Shown here: piece after piece, positions 46,361-55,261 of the stretch
Layout: every line of letters begins with the position of its first letter
Position numbering within the stretch: the stretch's first letter is position 1
Assembly (NCBI RefSeq): GCF_002211305.1
Contig: NZ_LOKW01000001.1
Span: forward strand, 434,001-498,000
Direction of reading: 5' to 3'
Source: Rhizobium sp. R634
GTDB taxonomy: Bacteria > Pseudomonadota > Alphaproteobacteria > Rhizobiales > Rhizobiaceae
Length of the DNA: 64,000 bases
The notes under the pieces: model-generated
What the model saw: only the letters and a program-made list of their open reading frames with translations
Databases searched by the model: none
What the model was told of the DNA's origin: nothing
Translations under genes and position numbers: made by a program

Positions 46361-47799
46361 ACGCGCATATCAGAAAATCCGACGAAAACATGCCGGTGCC
46401 CACAGAGAAGAGGCCTGCAGACAAGGGGCCTTCAAGCAGGGGCGGGCAACTTGTAGCCCGCCCGCCGCTGCCGCCGGCAATCGCGGAATTCCAGTCCGAT
46501 GCGGTGGAACTCGAGGAACGCGCGCCGCCGCGCGTTGCCCGCATGACGCTCTACTGCGTCACTGCGCTGCTTGCCGCGGTCATCACCTGGGCCTCCGTCT
46601 CCTCCATCGATGAAGTGGTCATTGCGCCGGGAAAACTCGTCACCACGCAGCCGACCATCGTCGTCCAGCCGCTCGAAACCTCGATCATCCGCACGATCGA
46701 CGTGAAGGCCGGTGAGGTGGTGCATGCCGGGCAGACGCTCGCAACCCTCGACGCCACCTTCAGCCAGGCCGATGTCGATCAGCAGCAGGCAAAATTCGCC
46801 GCGCTTGACGCCCAGGTGAAGCGCATCGAGGCGGAGCTTGCCGGCGACGACTACACGGTCATGGCTGGCAACACGCCGGACGAGATGCTGCAAGTGCAGC
46901 TCTTCGGTCAGCGGCGGGCCTTTTACATGGCGCAACTGCAGAATTTCGAGCAGCAGATCGCCGGCCAGTCGGCCGCACTTGCCGCCAGCAAGAACCAGGA
47001 GGCCGTGCTCATCGACCGGCGCGACACGCTCTCGCAGATCGAAGGCGCGCGCACGCGGCTCTACGACAAGCAGAGCGGCTCGCTGATCACCATGCTCGGT
47101 TCGCGCGACGCCCGTCTCGACGTCGAATCCGATCTGACCGCCGTCCGCGGAAAGGCCGACGAGGCCGCCCACGCCTATGCCAAGCTCCGGGCTGACCGCC
47201 AGGCCTTCATCGAGGATTTCCGCCGCGCCGCCATGGAGCAGCTGGTGGAACTGCGCGGTCAGCGCGACATGGCCGATGAAGAGCTGAAGAAGATGGAACT
47301 GCGCCGCAACATGGTGTCGCTGACCGCACCCGCCGATGCCGTCGTGCTCGATCTCGCCCAGCGCTCCATCGGATCGGTGGTGCGCGAAGCCGAACCGATC
47401 GTGACCCTGGTGCCGATCAACGTGCCGCTCGAAGCCGAAGTCTCGATCAACACCCGCGACATCGGCCGCGTGGCTGTCGGCAAGGAAGCCCGCGTCAAGC
47501 TCGACGCTTATCCTTTCCAGAAATACGGCACGGCCTCGGGCGAGGTGAGAACCATCAGCCAGGATACATTCGTCACCGGCCAACAGGAGCAGACAGAGAC
47601 CCCCAGCCAGCCTGCCGCCCCCTTCTTCAAGGCGCGGATCCTGCTGGCCGACACCCGGCTGAATGCCGCAGATGTCCCGGTGCGACTGCTTCCCGGCATG
47701 ACCGTGTCCACGGAAATCAAGGTCGGCAAACGAACGGTGATCTCCTATTTCCTGTATCCACTGCTGCGTGGCCTCGATAACGCAATTCGCGAACCGTAG
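46357..47799 (+). CDS. HlyD-family periplasmic adaptor of type I secretion
   Basis: A 480-aa membrane fusion protein. It has a cytoplasmic N-terminus rich in Pro and charge (1-60), one membrane segment (about 63-82), a lipoyl-like half (VVQPLETSIIRTIDVKAGEV), a long coiled-coil hairpin (about 130-310), the second lipoyl half and a beta-barrel (VRLLPGMTVSTEIKVGKRTV). The last residues resemble other HlyD/PrsE proteins (ISYFLYPLLRGLD). It is translationally coupled to the ABC transporter. Together they need a TolC-type outer-membrane partner encoded elsewhere. Confidence 0.93.
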   Translation: MNAHIRKSDENMPVPTEKRPADKGPSSRGGQLVARPPLPPAIAEFQSDAVELEERAPPRVARMTLYCVTALLAAVITWASVSSIDEVVIAPGKLVTTQPTIVVQPLETSIIRTIDVKAGEVVHAGQTLATLDATFSQADVDQQQAKFAALDAQVKRIEAELAGDDYTVMAGNTPDEMLQVQLFGQRRAFYMAQLQNFEQQIAGQSAALAASKNQEAVLIDRRDTLSQIEGARTRLYDKQSGSLITMLGSRDARLDVESDLTAVRGKADEAAHAYAKLRADRQAFIEDFRRAAMEQLVELRGQRDMADEELKKMELRRNMVSLTAPADAVVLDLAQRSIGSVVREAEPIVTLVPINVPLEAEVSINTRDIGRVAVGKEARVKLDAYPFQKYGTASGEVRTISQDTFVTGQQEQTETPSQPAAPFFKARILLADTRLNAADVPVRLLPGMTVSTEIKVGKRTVISYFLYPLLRGLDNAIREP

Positions 47800-48145
47800 G
47801 ACGCGGCAGGGTGATGTCACGTTGTTTGACCGAAGCCCGGACGAAGCGCTTGTCATTGAGCTCAGGCTGCCGGGGCAGTCACGGCTTTCCACTGCCCCAT
47901 TGCGCGGATCCGTTGAATATGGGTGGCGAGGCGCTTCTGGCGCGACAATGGCCAGCGGGGCTCGCGATGGCCATCCCTGATCGTTCTTGAGATGAAGGTG
48001 GAATTCAAAGAGGATAAACATCCCAGCGAACGATACCTGCGGCGGATTCACCCGTCGCAGGTAGAGCTTGCCTTGTGAAGAGTCGGCAAGCAGGTGGGCT
48101 ATTCTTGCGGCGGATAACACCGCAAACGCCGAAGCGATCGGCTTA
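47800..48145. other. Convergent intergenic region
   Basis: About 345 bases lie between the HlyD gene and the small minus-strand gene. An imperfect hairpin at 48036-48061 (CCTGCGGCGG/CCGTCGCAGG) could act as a terminator. No gene was found. Long minus-strand frames entering from the HlyD side are shadows. Confidence 0.5.
48036..48061. terminator. Imperfect hairpin between convergent genes
   Basis: Ten-base arms with one mismatch and a six-base loop. There is no T-run, so termination is only suggested by position. Confidence 0.3.
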
Positions 48146-48346
48146 TCAATGCGATCGAGGCTTCTTGTTCGCGATGAGCATGACGAGGTCTTCGGAGGCA
48201 TCTGCGAGCGCCAGCGCCAGTTCCTCTGCGAGCCAGCCGCGTTTCTGCAAATTCACGAGCATTTCCACCATGGCGACTTCGACTGCGCTTCTGCAGCTCG
48301 AAATCGGGTTCAATTCTATCTGTTTCTCGTTGCTTATGGTGGTCAT
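48146..48346 (-). CDS. Small cytoplasmic protein of unknown function (66 aa)
   Basis: A 66-aa helical protein (VEVAMVEMLVNLQKRGWLAE, then ALADASEDLVMLI). ATG at 48346 has a full GGAGG five bases upstream, strong support for a real gene. The frame extends further upstream only in poor sequence. The amphipathic helices suggest a small regulator or partner protein. I do not know the family. It ends in a basic NKKPRSH tail. Confidence 0.7.
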   Translation of the reverse strand: MTTISNEKQIELNPISSCRSAVEVAMVEMLVNLQKRGWLAEELALALADASEDLVMLIANKKPRSH

Positions 48347-49097
48347 CTTAGCCTCCGTTCTGCACATGAAAGCGCAGGTTCGTGTAAAATTCATCGAAGC
48401 GTCGAATAGATAGGGGTTGCGTGCAAGCCTCGGCTCATTACGCATAGACACAGATGGCGCCTCGGCTGCGCGCAACCCCTCGCTCCACCGTCACCCGCCC
48501 ATCCGGCATCAGGAGCGTCTTCCATAAAATGCGATCGGGCAAAACTCGCATTGCTGGCAACAAGAATTCTTCTGCGGTTCGTATCGAGAAGAATTCAATC
48601 GTAGGCCGAAGCTTGTCCAAAGCCTGCAGGAATATCACTCGGATAGTCACGACTATCCTCTCGCGGTCGCCATGTTTTCTTTTGATTGGTGTCGCTTCGC
48701 ACTTGAAAGTGCTCTGCAACTACCTTGCGTCGCCACATGAGATATTGCTGAATCTCAGAACTGCTATGGCCTCAACCATTGCTTATTTAGATACAGGATC
48801 AGCACGCATTTGTCGTTATCTTCGCATCCCGTAAATTATCATTTCGTACATTTCTGCTCGGATTAGAATATGATAGATGATTTATACACGTAACGTTGCG
48901 GCCGTCTTGGAACAGAATGATTTTAGGCTCTTTGGCCTAAAATCTGAATCCTGTTCTAAATTAAAGAGTTAGAGCATGATGTCGTCCGAAAACCGCTCAC
49001 ACTTTTCGGCATCATGCTGGAACGGCACGGAAGGTTCAGCCCCGCGAGAACGTTTGTTTCGCTCTCAATTTCAAAAGGCATGCGCGGGAGGGATTGG
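48347..49097. other. Intergenic region with RIME
   Basis: About 750 bases, AT-rich at 48700-48910, upstream of the AraC-family gene and of the small minus-strand gene. Short frames on both strands at 48438-48834 show no known family and no good ribosome site, so I leave them out. The RIME at 48910-49018 is the only clear element. Confidence 0.55.
48910..49018. repeat. Rhizobium-specific intergenic mosaic element (RIME1-like)
   Basis: 109 bp made of two large imperfect palindromes. The first runs from GAACAG to CTGTTC (48910-48956), with inner GATTTTAGGC/GCCTAAAATC. The second runs from AGCATGAT to ATCATGCT (48973-49018). Length and the two-palindrome build fit RIME1 described in rhizobia. 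It is a nonautonomous repeat that can form strong RNA hairpins. It lies 79 bases before the AraC-family start. Confidence 0.8.
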
Positions 49098-50234
49098 ATG
49101 AGTAAGGAGTCCGAACCTGGAGATGACCTCCCCCAGGAACAGGAACGGCCGGACCAAAGGGAGCGGCGGCGGTGGCCTCGCGAACCTGCGATACAAAAGG
49201 AACATCGCCTGGATGTGCCGCCTGCGCTGGTTCCCTTGCATTTCTCGACGCAGGATCTGCCGCCGAAAGAGCAGTTCGAGGCCTGGCGCGCGCATATGGC
49301 GCCGCTCGTCGATGTCCGTCTGCCGGACCCAAGCTCGGCGGACGACGGCTTCCTCGCCGAACAGGTTGGCTGGCGTCTTGGTGACGTCCTCATCATTCAG
49401 CAGCGCGCGCAGGCATACAGTTTCATTCGCGATCAAACCATGCTGCGCTCGAGCCCCATTGACCACTGGAGCGTCGGCCTGTTTCGCAGCGGCCGGGCCT
49501 GGACCGAGGTTAACCGGCGCGTCACGGAGGTCGGCCCCGGCGAGGCACTTTTCACATCTCTCGGTCATCCCTATCGCGGACGAATGATTGATTCCGTCGC
49601 CGTGCTTGTTTTCTTGCCCTATGAATTGCTGGCTGCGAATGCGAGCCTTCTCCAGGGGGGCAACAATACGGTTCTGTCCGGCAGCCTGGCCGAATTGCTT
49701 ATAAGCTACATGACTGGCCTGGAAGCAAACCTGAGCAGTCTGACCGCCGGGGAGGTGCCGCGGGTGGTGCAAACGATTTCCGATATGGTCGTCGCATGCG
49801 TCGCGTCGTCCACAAGGCCGGATACGGGCCAGATCCCGACCGGCATGGGCATGATGGAGCGGGCGCACCGCTACATTTACCTCAACCTCCATTCAGACGA
49901 TCTGACCCCCGACGCCATGTGCCGTGCGTTGGGCATCTCGCGCACGCGGCTCTATCAATTGTTCGAAGCGAGCGGGGGCGTCTTCAACTACATTCGCAAA
50001 CGTCGATTGCTGCAGGCCTATGCGGATCTCAGCAACCCGGCCGACAACAGGCAAATCTCCGAGATCGCCGAGGCCGCCGGCTTCAACGCCGCTGCCAACT
50101 TTACGCGTGCTTTCAGCCATGAATTCGGGCTCAGCCCACGCGACATAAGAAAAACCGTCGCAACTGAGCGCCCGGTTGTCCCGGCTGCGCTTCCCGCGCC
50201 TCGTCGCGGGACCACAATCGGTGATTGGCTATGA
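49098..50234 (+). CDS. AraC-family transcriptional regulator
   Basis: A 378-aa regulator. The N-terminal ligand-binding-like domain (about residues 35-230) has SPIDHWSVGLFRSGRAW and VGPGEALFTSLGHPY. The C-terminal double helix-turn-helix (about 260-350) has ALGISRTRLYQLFEASGG and ISEIAEAAGFNAAANFTRAF. ATG at 49098 follows GGGAGGG by five bases. The longer in-frame extension runs into the RIME and is rejected. It is convergent with the STAS gene (21 bases apart). The inducer and targets are unknown. Confidence 0.88.
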   Translation: MSKESEPGDDLPQEQERPDQRERRRWPREPAIQKEHRLDVPPALVPLHFSTQDLPPKEQFEAWRAHMAPLVDVRLPDPSSADDGFLAEQVGWRLGDVLIIQQRAQAYSFIRDQTMLRSSPIDHWSVGLFRSGRAWTEVNRRVTEVGPGEALFTSLGHPYRGRMIDSVAVLVFLPYELLAANASLLQGGNNTVLSGSLAELLISYMTGLEANLSSLTAGEVPRVVQTISDMVVACVASSTRPDTGQIPTGMGMMERAHRYIYLNLHSDDLTPDAMCRALGISRTRLYQLFEASGGVFNYIRKRRLLQAYADLSNPADNRQISEIAEAAGFNAAANFTRAFSHEFGLSPRDIRKTVATERPVVPAALPAPRRGTTIGDWL

Positions 50235-50255
50235 TCTGGTGTCCGAGGCCTCCGC

Positions 50256-50594
50256 TCAGGCAAGCCTGAGATCCACGCCCGGATATAGCTTCTTCAAGTT
50301 CGGAAGGGATTTCGACTGCCACGGATATTCCGAGCTTCCGCGTACCGTGAATTGGACATTCGGCTTGTTGCGGACTTCGATCGTCAGCTTCGCGAGCAGG
50401 TTGATCCCGGAAGAATTGAGAAATTGCAAGCCTGTAAGGTCGACGGTGACGCGATCCGGAGCGGCTTCCAGAATACTCATGACAAGGGAAAAGATGGGTG
50501 CATAGGCTTCGGTATTGGGCAGGCGCATGATTCCGTCGAAGAAGATTTCCGTACCTTCCGACCAGACCTGATATTCTTCTTCCTTGATTTCCAT
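50256..50594 (-). CDS. STAS-domain protein (slr1659-like anti-anti-sigma type)
   Basis: A 112-aa single-domain protein. The STAS pattern is [20 protein letters not shown], with Ser61-Ser62 at the usual phosphorylation site. In partner switches the unphosphorylated STAS protein binds its kinase or a target. It follows the ATPase-like kinase gene by 13 bases. ATG at 50594 begins at MEIKEEEY. Longer frames overlap the neighbour. In SiaABCD the matching role is SiaC, which controls a diguanylate cyclase. The comparison here is by gene order and domain type. Confidence 0.82.
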   Translation of the reverse strand: MEIKEEEYQVWSEGTEIFFDGIMRLPNTEAYAPIFSLVMSILEAAPDRVTVDLTGLQFLNSSGINLLAKLTIEVRNKPNVQFTVRGSSEYPWQSKSLPNLKKLYPGVDLRLA

Positions 50595-50607
50595 ATCCAC
50601 TCTCTCG

Positions 50608-51168
50608 TTAATTCGAGGCATCTGGAACTGTGATGGACGCATAGGTTTCAAGCGGAATTCTGCCATCCGGCTTCTCCGCGCCAAAAACCCATGCAAAATG
50701 GGCGCCGTAGTCACTCATGAGAGTGAGAAGCCCGAGACCAGAGATGGTCGAATCCGCGTCTCTTGCATTTGCCTCTATCTTCTCGATGAGGAGGTCGCCC
50801 GGATCGCTGATGGTGATTTGCGACAGCAGATGCTGGAATTTCCGGGAGGCTTCCTCATCGACGAGATTGGAGACCTTTGCGCGAAAGACATTGTTCTCAA
50901 CCGAAGCCTCCACGACGATTTCGCCGGCTGCGCGGAATTTGACCGCATTCTCCACAAGCTCGTTGGTGAGATAACCGACATTATGCCGGACCTCCCTATA
51001 GAGGCTATGGGATGTGCGGTAGCGCAAGGCGACGAACTCGGCGACGAAATCCGAGGTGATCGCGCAATGTTTCCAACCGAGATCGAGGGGGCCCTCGAAA
51101 AGGCGCAGCCGCGTGATATTTTCGCCCGTTCCGATCGCCAGATCTTCCAGTCCATATAGGATCGTCAT
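50608..51168 (-). CDS. Histidine-kinase-like ATPase protein (slr1658/SiaB-like serine kinase candidate)
   Basis: A 186-aa protein with a GHKL-type N-box (Asn69-Glu-Leu-Val-Glu-Asn74 in [13 protein letters not shown]) and a late glycine loop [14 protein letters not shown]. This fits the slr1658/SiaB-like proteins that phosphorylate small STAS partners. The partner is probably the STAS protein encoded next. It starts four bases after the phosphatase gene, with AGGTGAAGG before the ATG. Kinase activity is inferred. Confidence 0.78.
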   Translation of the reverse strand: MTILYGLEDLAIGTGENITRLRLFEGPLDLGWKHCAITSDFVAEFVALRYRTSHSLYREVRHNVGYLTNELVENAVKFRAAGEIVVEASVENNVFRAKVSNLVDEEASRKFQHLLSQITISDPGDLLIEKIEANARDADSTISGLGLLTLMSDYGAHFAWVFGAEKPDGRIPLETYASITVPDASN

Positions 51169-51172
51169 CCCT

Positions 51173-53530
51173 TCACCTGTGCCTCATAACCACGAGCGTG
51201 ATGTCGTCATGGATCTTCTGCGTGCCGATATGAGCCATTAAATCCTCAATGATCCCGACCTTCATGTCCTCGGCGCTCAAGCCGTATCGCCGGCCGGCGC
51301 TATCGCAAAGCCGCTCGATGCCGAAGAGTTCACCATTGTGATCCTCGGCCTCGGTCACGCCGTCGGTGTGCAGAATGATGATATCGTCGCGGTCAAAGGA
51401 TACCTCGCGTGTCGCCACGAACGATGAAATATCCGGTTCCAGCCCGATCGGCAGGCCGAGGTCGAGCGTGTCGATCCGCTCGACTTTTCCGAACTTGCGA
51501 ACGACGATCAGCTCCTCGTGCTGGCCCGACAGCGTCAGGCGTCTTCCGTCGTAGTCCAGAAAGGCGAGGGAAAGGTGCTTGTTGGTGCTGGTCCTGACGA
51601 GGTTTTTATAAATCGCCCGGTTCACGCTGTTCAGAAACTGAGAAGGCTCCATGTCGCCGGCCTCCTGCAATGCCCGCGCGATCGACTGGACCATCAGCAT
51701 CAACACGCCGCTTTCCAGGCCGTGTCCGGTGACGTCACCGATGCCGATCTTCAGCCGCTTTCCATCCCTCAGGACATCGTAGTAGTCGCCCCCAACCTCG
51801 TCGGCGGGGCGCATGTAAGCAGAGATTTCCAGATCCGGAATTTCTTCCAATTCACCGGTCTTGGGCAGAACCATCATTTGGATCCGGCGCGCAACCGCAA
51901 GCTCCGCGCCCAAGCGCAGGTTTTCGCTGCGCAATTGTCTGTTCAAGGTGGAGATTTGCTGGTTGGCTGCTTCAATCTCCTGCGTTCTGTCCTCCACAAG
52001 CTGCTCGAGATTCTCCGTATGGAAACTGATCTGCTCAGCCATGCGGTTGAAGGCCAATCCCGCTTCTCCGACCTCATCGCGTGTGGGGATGTCCACCCGA
52101 ACGGAATAGTCCTTCGCCTGGATGCGTTTGGCGGCTTCGGCGAGCGAGCTGATGCCCCGGGTGATGCGCTTCGATATGGCAAAAACGGCTGCGATGACGA
52201 AGCACAGCGACACCAGAAGCGCCAGGATCTGGTAGATCAGAATCCGGTTTGTCGCCTTTGAAATTCCGGCTTGGGCGGCAAATAGCGACGCGTAGATCTC
52301 CCGCTCCGGCACGACGATGCCGAGCAGCATGGCTTCGCGTCCGACGGGGCCGGAAACCCAAAGGTTCGTCGGCTGCAGCTGTTTCAAGACGACGAGGTAA
52401 GGAACCTTTTCGCCATTTTCATCAAGGAGAATATGGCGTAACAGCCCGTCCTCACCCAGCGGCAGTTGCGCCACTTCCGGCTGCGTACTTCCTTTCAGCG
52501 AACGGTTCAGGCCCGTGACACCTTCGCCGCCCTGATTGTTCGATGCACGCAATCCGATGATCTTCTCGCCGGTCGGATTGATGGCCACGACGTTTCCATC
52601 CGACATGGCCAGGAATCCGAAGCCGTTATCGGCAACCTTGACGTTCTCGACGATTCCGGCCAGCTGGTCGAGCGTGATATCCGTTCCGGCAGCGCCGGCC
52701 ACTTTCTTACGGTCGGGGGACCAGAGCGGCTGAAAGAAGCTGACGATGAGCTTGCCGGTGATTGCATCCGTGTAAGGCGCCGTCTGCGTAATCTCGCTGC
52801 CGGCCAGCCGTTTTTCCTCGCCTCTGCCCCATCCCTCCCACGACTCGTAAAGTCCGGGAAAGAAAAAGGTCCAGAACTCCGCGCTGTTGTGGCCCGGATA
52901 GAGTTTGTCGAAGGTCTGGGCCTGCTCCGTGTAGGGCGCCGTCCTGAAGATCGGACGCTCCTTCGGGCCGATATAATACATCTGCAGCTTGGACAGGCCG
53001 TCCGACAACAGGCTCGGCGCGACCAGGTCGAGAACGGCACTGTTATCGATGTCCCTCTGGACATCAGGCAAGGGACGGTGATCGGGCCCCAGCAGATAAC
53101 CCCAGATGCTGACGACGGATGGCGAGCCCGGCAGGTTCTGAGCCCATCCTCCTTTCTCATCGTAGACGACTTTGGCGCTTTCCGGAGAAGCGAGAGCCAT
53201 GGCCTGACCGATCTGAGTTTCTCTGGCGGGACGATCGATCTGTTCCTGAAGAACCCCCGCCAATGTGGCGACGTCGGAGTGGACCTGGCTGAGCAGCAGG
53301 TTCACATGTTCTGCGGTTACTTCCGCATAGGATCGGATATAGCCCTGATTGGCCTCCTCCAGGCCTTGGCCGACCTCGGCGGTGGCATCCCGAGAGAGCC
53401 TTTGCACGTTCCAAAGCGCCAGGCCTCCGGTCACCAGCAGGTCGAACAGCACGGCGCTGCCGACGACGAGGACGAACTTCGCACGAAACGAGTTCAAGCC
53501 AAAACGTGCGACGTGCCGATCTGCTTTCAT
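51173..53530 (-). CDS. Membrane sensor PP2C/SpoIIE-type serine phosphatase (SiaA/RsbU-like)
   Basis: A 785-aa inner-membrane protein. It has a first membrane segment (about 18-40), a periplasmic Cache-like sensor (about 45-420), a second membrane segment (about 432-455), a HAMP domain and coiled coil (about 455-565) and a SpoIIE phosphatase domain (about 570-785). Metal-binding aspartates are intact in YMRPADEVGGDYYDV, GDVTGHG, LHTDGVTEAED and HDDITLVVM. It should dephosphorylate the STAS partner when a signal binds outside. ATGA overlap with the upstream gene marks operon membership. Overall layout matches SiaA. Confidence 0.91.
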   Translation of the reverse strand: MKADRHVARFGLNSFRAKFVLVVGSAVLFDLLVTGGLALWNVQRLSRDATAEVGQGLEEANQGYIRSYAEVTAEHVNLLLSQVHSDVATLAGVLQEQIDRPARETQIGQAMALASPESAKVVYDEKGGWAQNLPGSPSVVSIWGYLLGPDHRPLPDVQRDIDNSAVLDLVAPSLLSDGLSKLQMYYIGPKERPIFRTAPYTEQAQTFDKLYPGHNSAEFWTFFFPGLYESWEGWGRGEEKRLAGSEITQTAPYTDAITGKLIVSFFQPLWSPDRKKVAGAAGTDITLDQLAGIVENVKVADNGFGFLAMSDGNVVAINPTGEKIIGLRASNNQGGEGVTGLNRSLKGSTQPEVAQLPLGEDGLLRHILLDENGEKVPYLVVLKQLQPTNLWVSGPVGREAMLLGIVVPEREIYASLFAAQAGISKATNRILIYQILALLVSLCFVIAAVFAISKRITRGISSLAEAAKRIQAKDYSVRVDIPTRDEVGEAGLAFNRMAEQISFHTENLEQLVEDRTQEIEAANQQISTLNRQLRSENLRLGAELAVARRIQMMVLPKTGELEEIPDLEISAYMRPADEVGGDYYDVLRDGKRLKIGIGDVTGHGLESGVLMLMVQSIARALQEAGDMEPSQFLNSVNRAIYKNLVRTSTNKHLSLAFLDYDGRRLTLSGQHEELIVVRKFGKVERIDTLDLGLPIGLEPDISSFVATREVSFDRDDIIILHTDGVTEAEDHNGELFGIERLCDSAGRRYGLSAEDMKVGIIEDLMAHIGTQKIHDDITLVVMRHR

Positions 53531-54693
53531 GATGGCTTGCGTCCGGACGCCGCCCAGATTGGCCAGCCGGCATAGCCCTTCGGATGAAGGGCGGCAAAAA
53601 TATGGTCCCTGAAACCCAGTCGAAAGCGTTCTATGAAATCGGAAGAATCCCCGCGCCTGACAGCCATTTCTCCGGCATAGACATTTTCCCAAGCCGAGAT
53701 GACGTCGGCAAAGTCCTGCGGGTCGCCGTCGAGATTGGTGACCATGAAAGACTCGACGAGAATATTGTCAAAGCCGGCGTCGGTGAGATATCGGCGGCTT
53801 TTCGGGCCGAGTTCCACGTCCATTTCGAAGTGGCTGAACAGCTTTGCCACCTCATTATAGGTCCATTGGATGCTCTGTGAGCGGGGTTCTCCCAAGCAGT
53901 GCGAATTTTTCTCGTTGGTGATGTATACCCGCCCGCCGGGCTTGCAGATCCGGAAGAGTTCCTTGAGAAGCACATCCGGCCGATTGAATATCTGGAGCGA
54001 GTGACGGCAAGTCACCAGGTCGAACTGGTTGTCTTCGAGCAGCATCTCGGAGGCGTCGCCGAAGGTATATTCGATATCGGCAACTTCGAAGCTGGCGGCC
54101 ATGTCGCGGGCATAGGCAAGACTTGCTCTGGAATGGTCGAGGGCGACGATCCGGCTCGGCCGGAACTCCTTTTTGACGAGCATGGCGAAATCACCGATGC
54201 CGCAGCAGATATCGGCCATCGCGATCCCCGGGCGCATGCCGTGACGGGGAAGGATGGTGCGCTCGTGGCGCCAGGTCATCTTGGTTTGCGTGCGCAATAT
54301 CGGGATGAAGCTCGGATCCTCGACGAAGCTCTGCCCGGGGTAAAATCCGGCATCATAGACCTCCACCGTGACCCGCGGCTCAAGGCTGCCGAGGTGCTTG
54401 AACATGCGCTCGGTCCAGCCGACGACGCTTGACGTCACCACGACGAAACGAAGATCGGTCCTTGTCCGGCAGGTGTCCAGCACAACGCGGGCAAAAGCCT
54501 GAAATGCAGTGTTATTCATCTGAACAAGGCGTTTTATATTGATGTAGAGAACGCCTCGGACATCGTCGATTGCGTTCCTGAAGATGCAGAGGCTGGAGCC
54601 TATCTCGTCGACGGAATGTGGCCGGATCACGCCCGCCAGGAAGAATTCCTGGCTGTTGGAGTCGAATTCCGCAAGGAAGGGGGCCGTGCTCAA
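53527..54693 (-). CDS. STAS-like domain fused to class I SAM methyltransferase
   Basis: A 388-aa protein with an unusual build. Residues about 1-125 look STAS-like, with NIKRLVQMNNTAFQAFARVV at the position where the neighbouring STAS protein has LNSSGINLL. The Ser site here reads Asn61-Thr62. Residues about 140-360 form a Rossmann methyltransferase with motif I DICCGIGDFA (161-170), LDHSRASLAYA and VYITNEK. It starts at a TTG overlapping the upstream stop (TTGA), with AAGGAAG six bases before it. The methyl acceptor is unknown. Context suggests a methyltransferase whose activity or docking is governed by a partner switch (inference). Confidence 0.82.
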   Translation of the reverse strand: MSTAPFLAEFDSNSQEFFLAGVIRPHSVDEIGSSLCIFRNAIDDVRGVLYINIKRLVQMNNTAFQAFARVVLDTCRTRTDLRFVVVTSSVVGWTERMFKHLGSLEPRVTVEVYDAGFYPGQSFVEDPSFIPILRTQTKMTWRHERTILPRHGMRPGIAMADICCGIGDFAMLVKKEFRPSRIVALDHSRASLAYARDMAASFEVADIEYTFGDASEMLLEDNQFDLVTCRHSLQIFNRPDVLLKELFRICKPGGRVYITNEKNSHCLGEPRSQSIQWTYNEVAKLFSHFEMDVELGPKSRRYLTDAGFDNILVESFMVTNLDGDPQDFADVISAWENVYAGEMAVRRGDSSDFIERFRLGFRDHIFAALHPKGYAGWPIWAASGRKPS

Positions 54694-55208
54694 AGTGTGC
54701 TTCCTTCAAGCGGCAGGTCGACGACCAGCGTTATGGATGCTGGAGCGGGCTCCTCCAGACGCAGGCGCGCATCGAAGTTGATCGCCAGATCGAGAAGAAT
54801 GACCTCCCTGTTGGGCGCCTGGTCCATTGAAATGGCGCTGAGATAACGCGCGAGCGCATCCTTTTGACGGGTTCGCGATACCGCCTCGCGGTAGAATTCC
54901 CGCTGCTCGGCAGGGCACGTGAAACTGAGCCTCACGCGTTCCGTCGCATCGCGACGATAGACTGCGCAGTCTATCGAACCCTGCGGGGAAGCGCCGCGGA
55001 ATGATACTTCCAGCAGTTCGTTGAGAGCAAACGAGAAGAAATTCGAATGCCGAATGGGATCGGTGCGATTATGGCTGATCATCCGCGCCACGAAGGTCGA
55101 CAGCTGATCGCAATGCTGCCAATCGGAAAGAAATGTCGCCATGTCCATCTCGAACCGCAGAAGAGGCTTGAAGGCCGCTTCCGCTGACATGTCGCTGACT
55201 GCATTCAT
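54690..55208 (-). CDS. Degenerate histidine-kinase-like ATPase protein (second slr1658-like member)
   Basis: A 172-aa protein related in pattern to the 186-aa ATPase-like protein downstream. It shares the N-box region (ALNELLEVSF, with Val68 where the second Asn should be) and a similar segment after it, but lacks the glycine loop. ATP binding may be lost. ATG at 55208 has GGAGG seven bases upstream. The gene overlaps the STAS-methyltransferase start, so this pair mirrors the kinase and STAS pair at 50256-51168. Function is inferred from pairing. Confidence 0.68.
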   Translation of the reverse strand: MNAVSDMSAEAAFKPLLRFEMDMATFLSDWQHCDQLSTFVARMISHNRTDPIRHSNFFSFALNELLEVSFRGASPQGSIDCAVYRRDATERVRLSFTCPAEQREFYREAVSRTRQKDALARYLSAISMDQAPNREVILLDLAINFDARLRLEEPAPASITLVVDLPLEGSTL

Positions 55209-55261
55209 GCCGTTTCCTCCTTCCCATATCCCCCGTCCGAGAGAGTTCAAGAACCCGATGC

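Noticed and set aside
46432..48201. 589-codon minus-strand frame across the HlyD gene
   Set aside because: Runs antisense through a well-supported HlyD protein and has no family pattern.
48438..48834. Short frames on both strands upstream of the AraC-family gene
   Set aside because: No family, no good ribosome site, and the two strands compete for the same bases. They may be remnants but cannot be supported.
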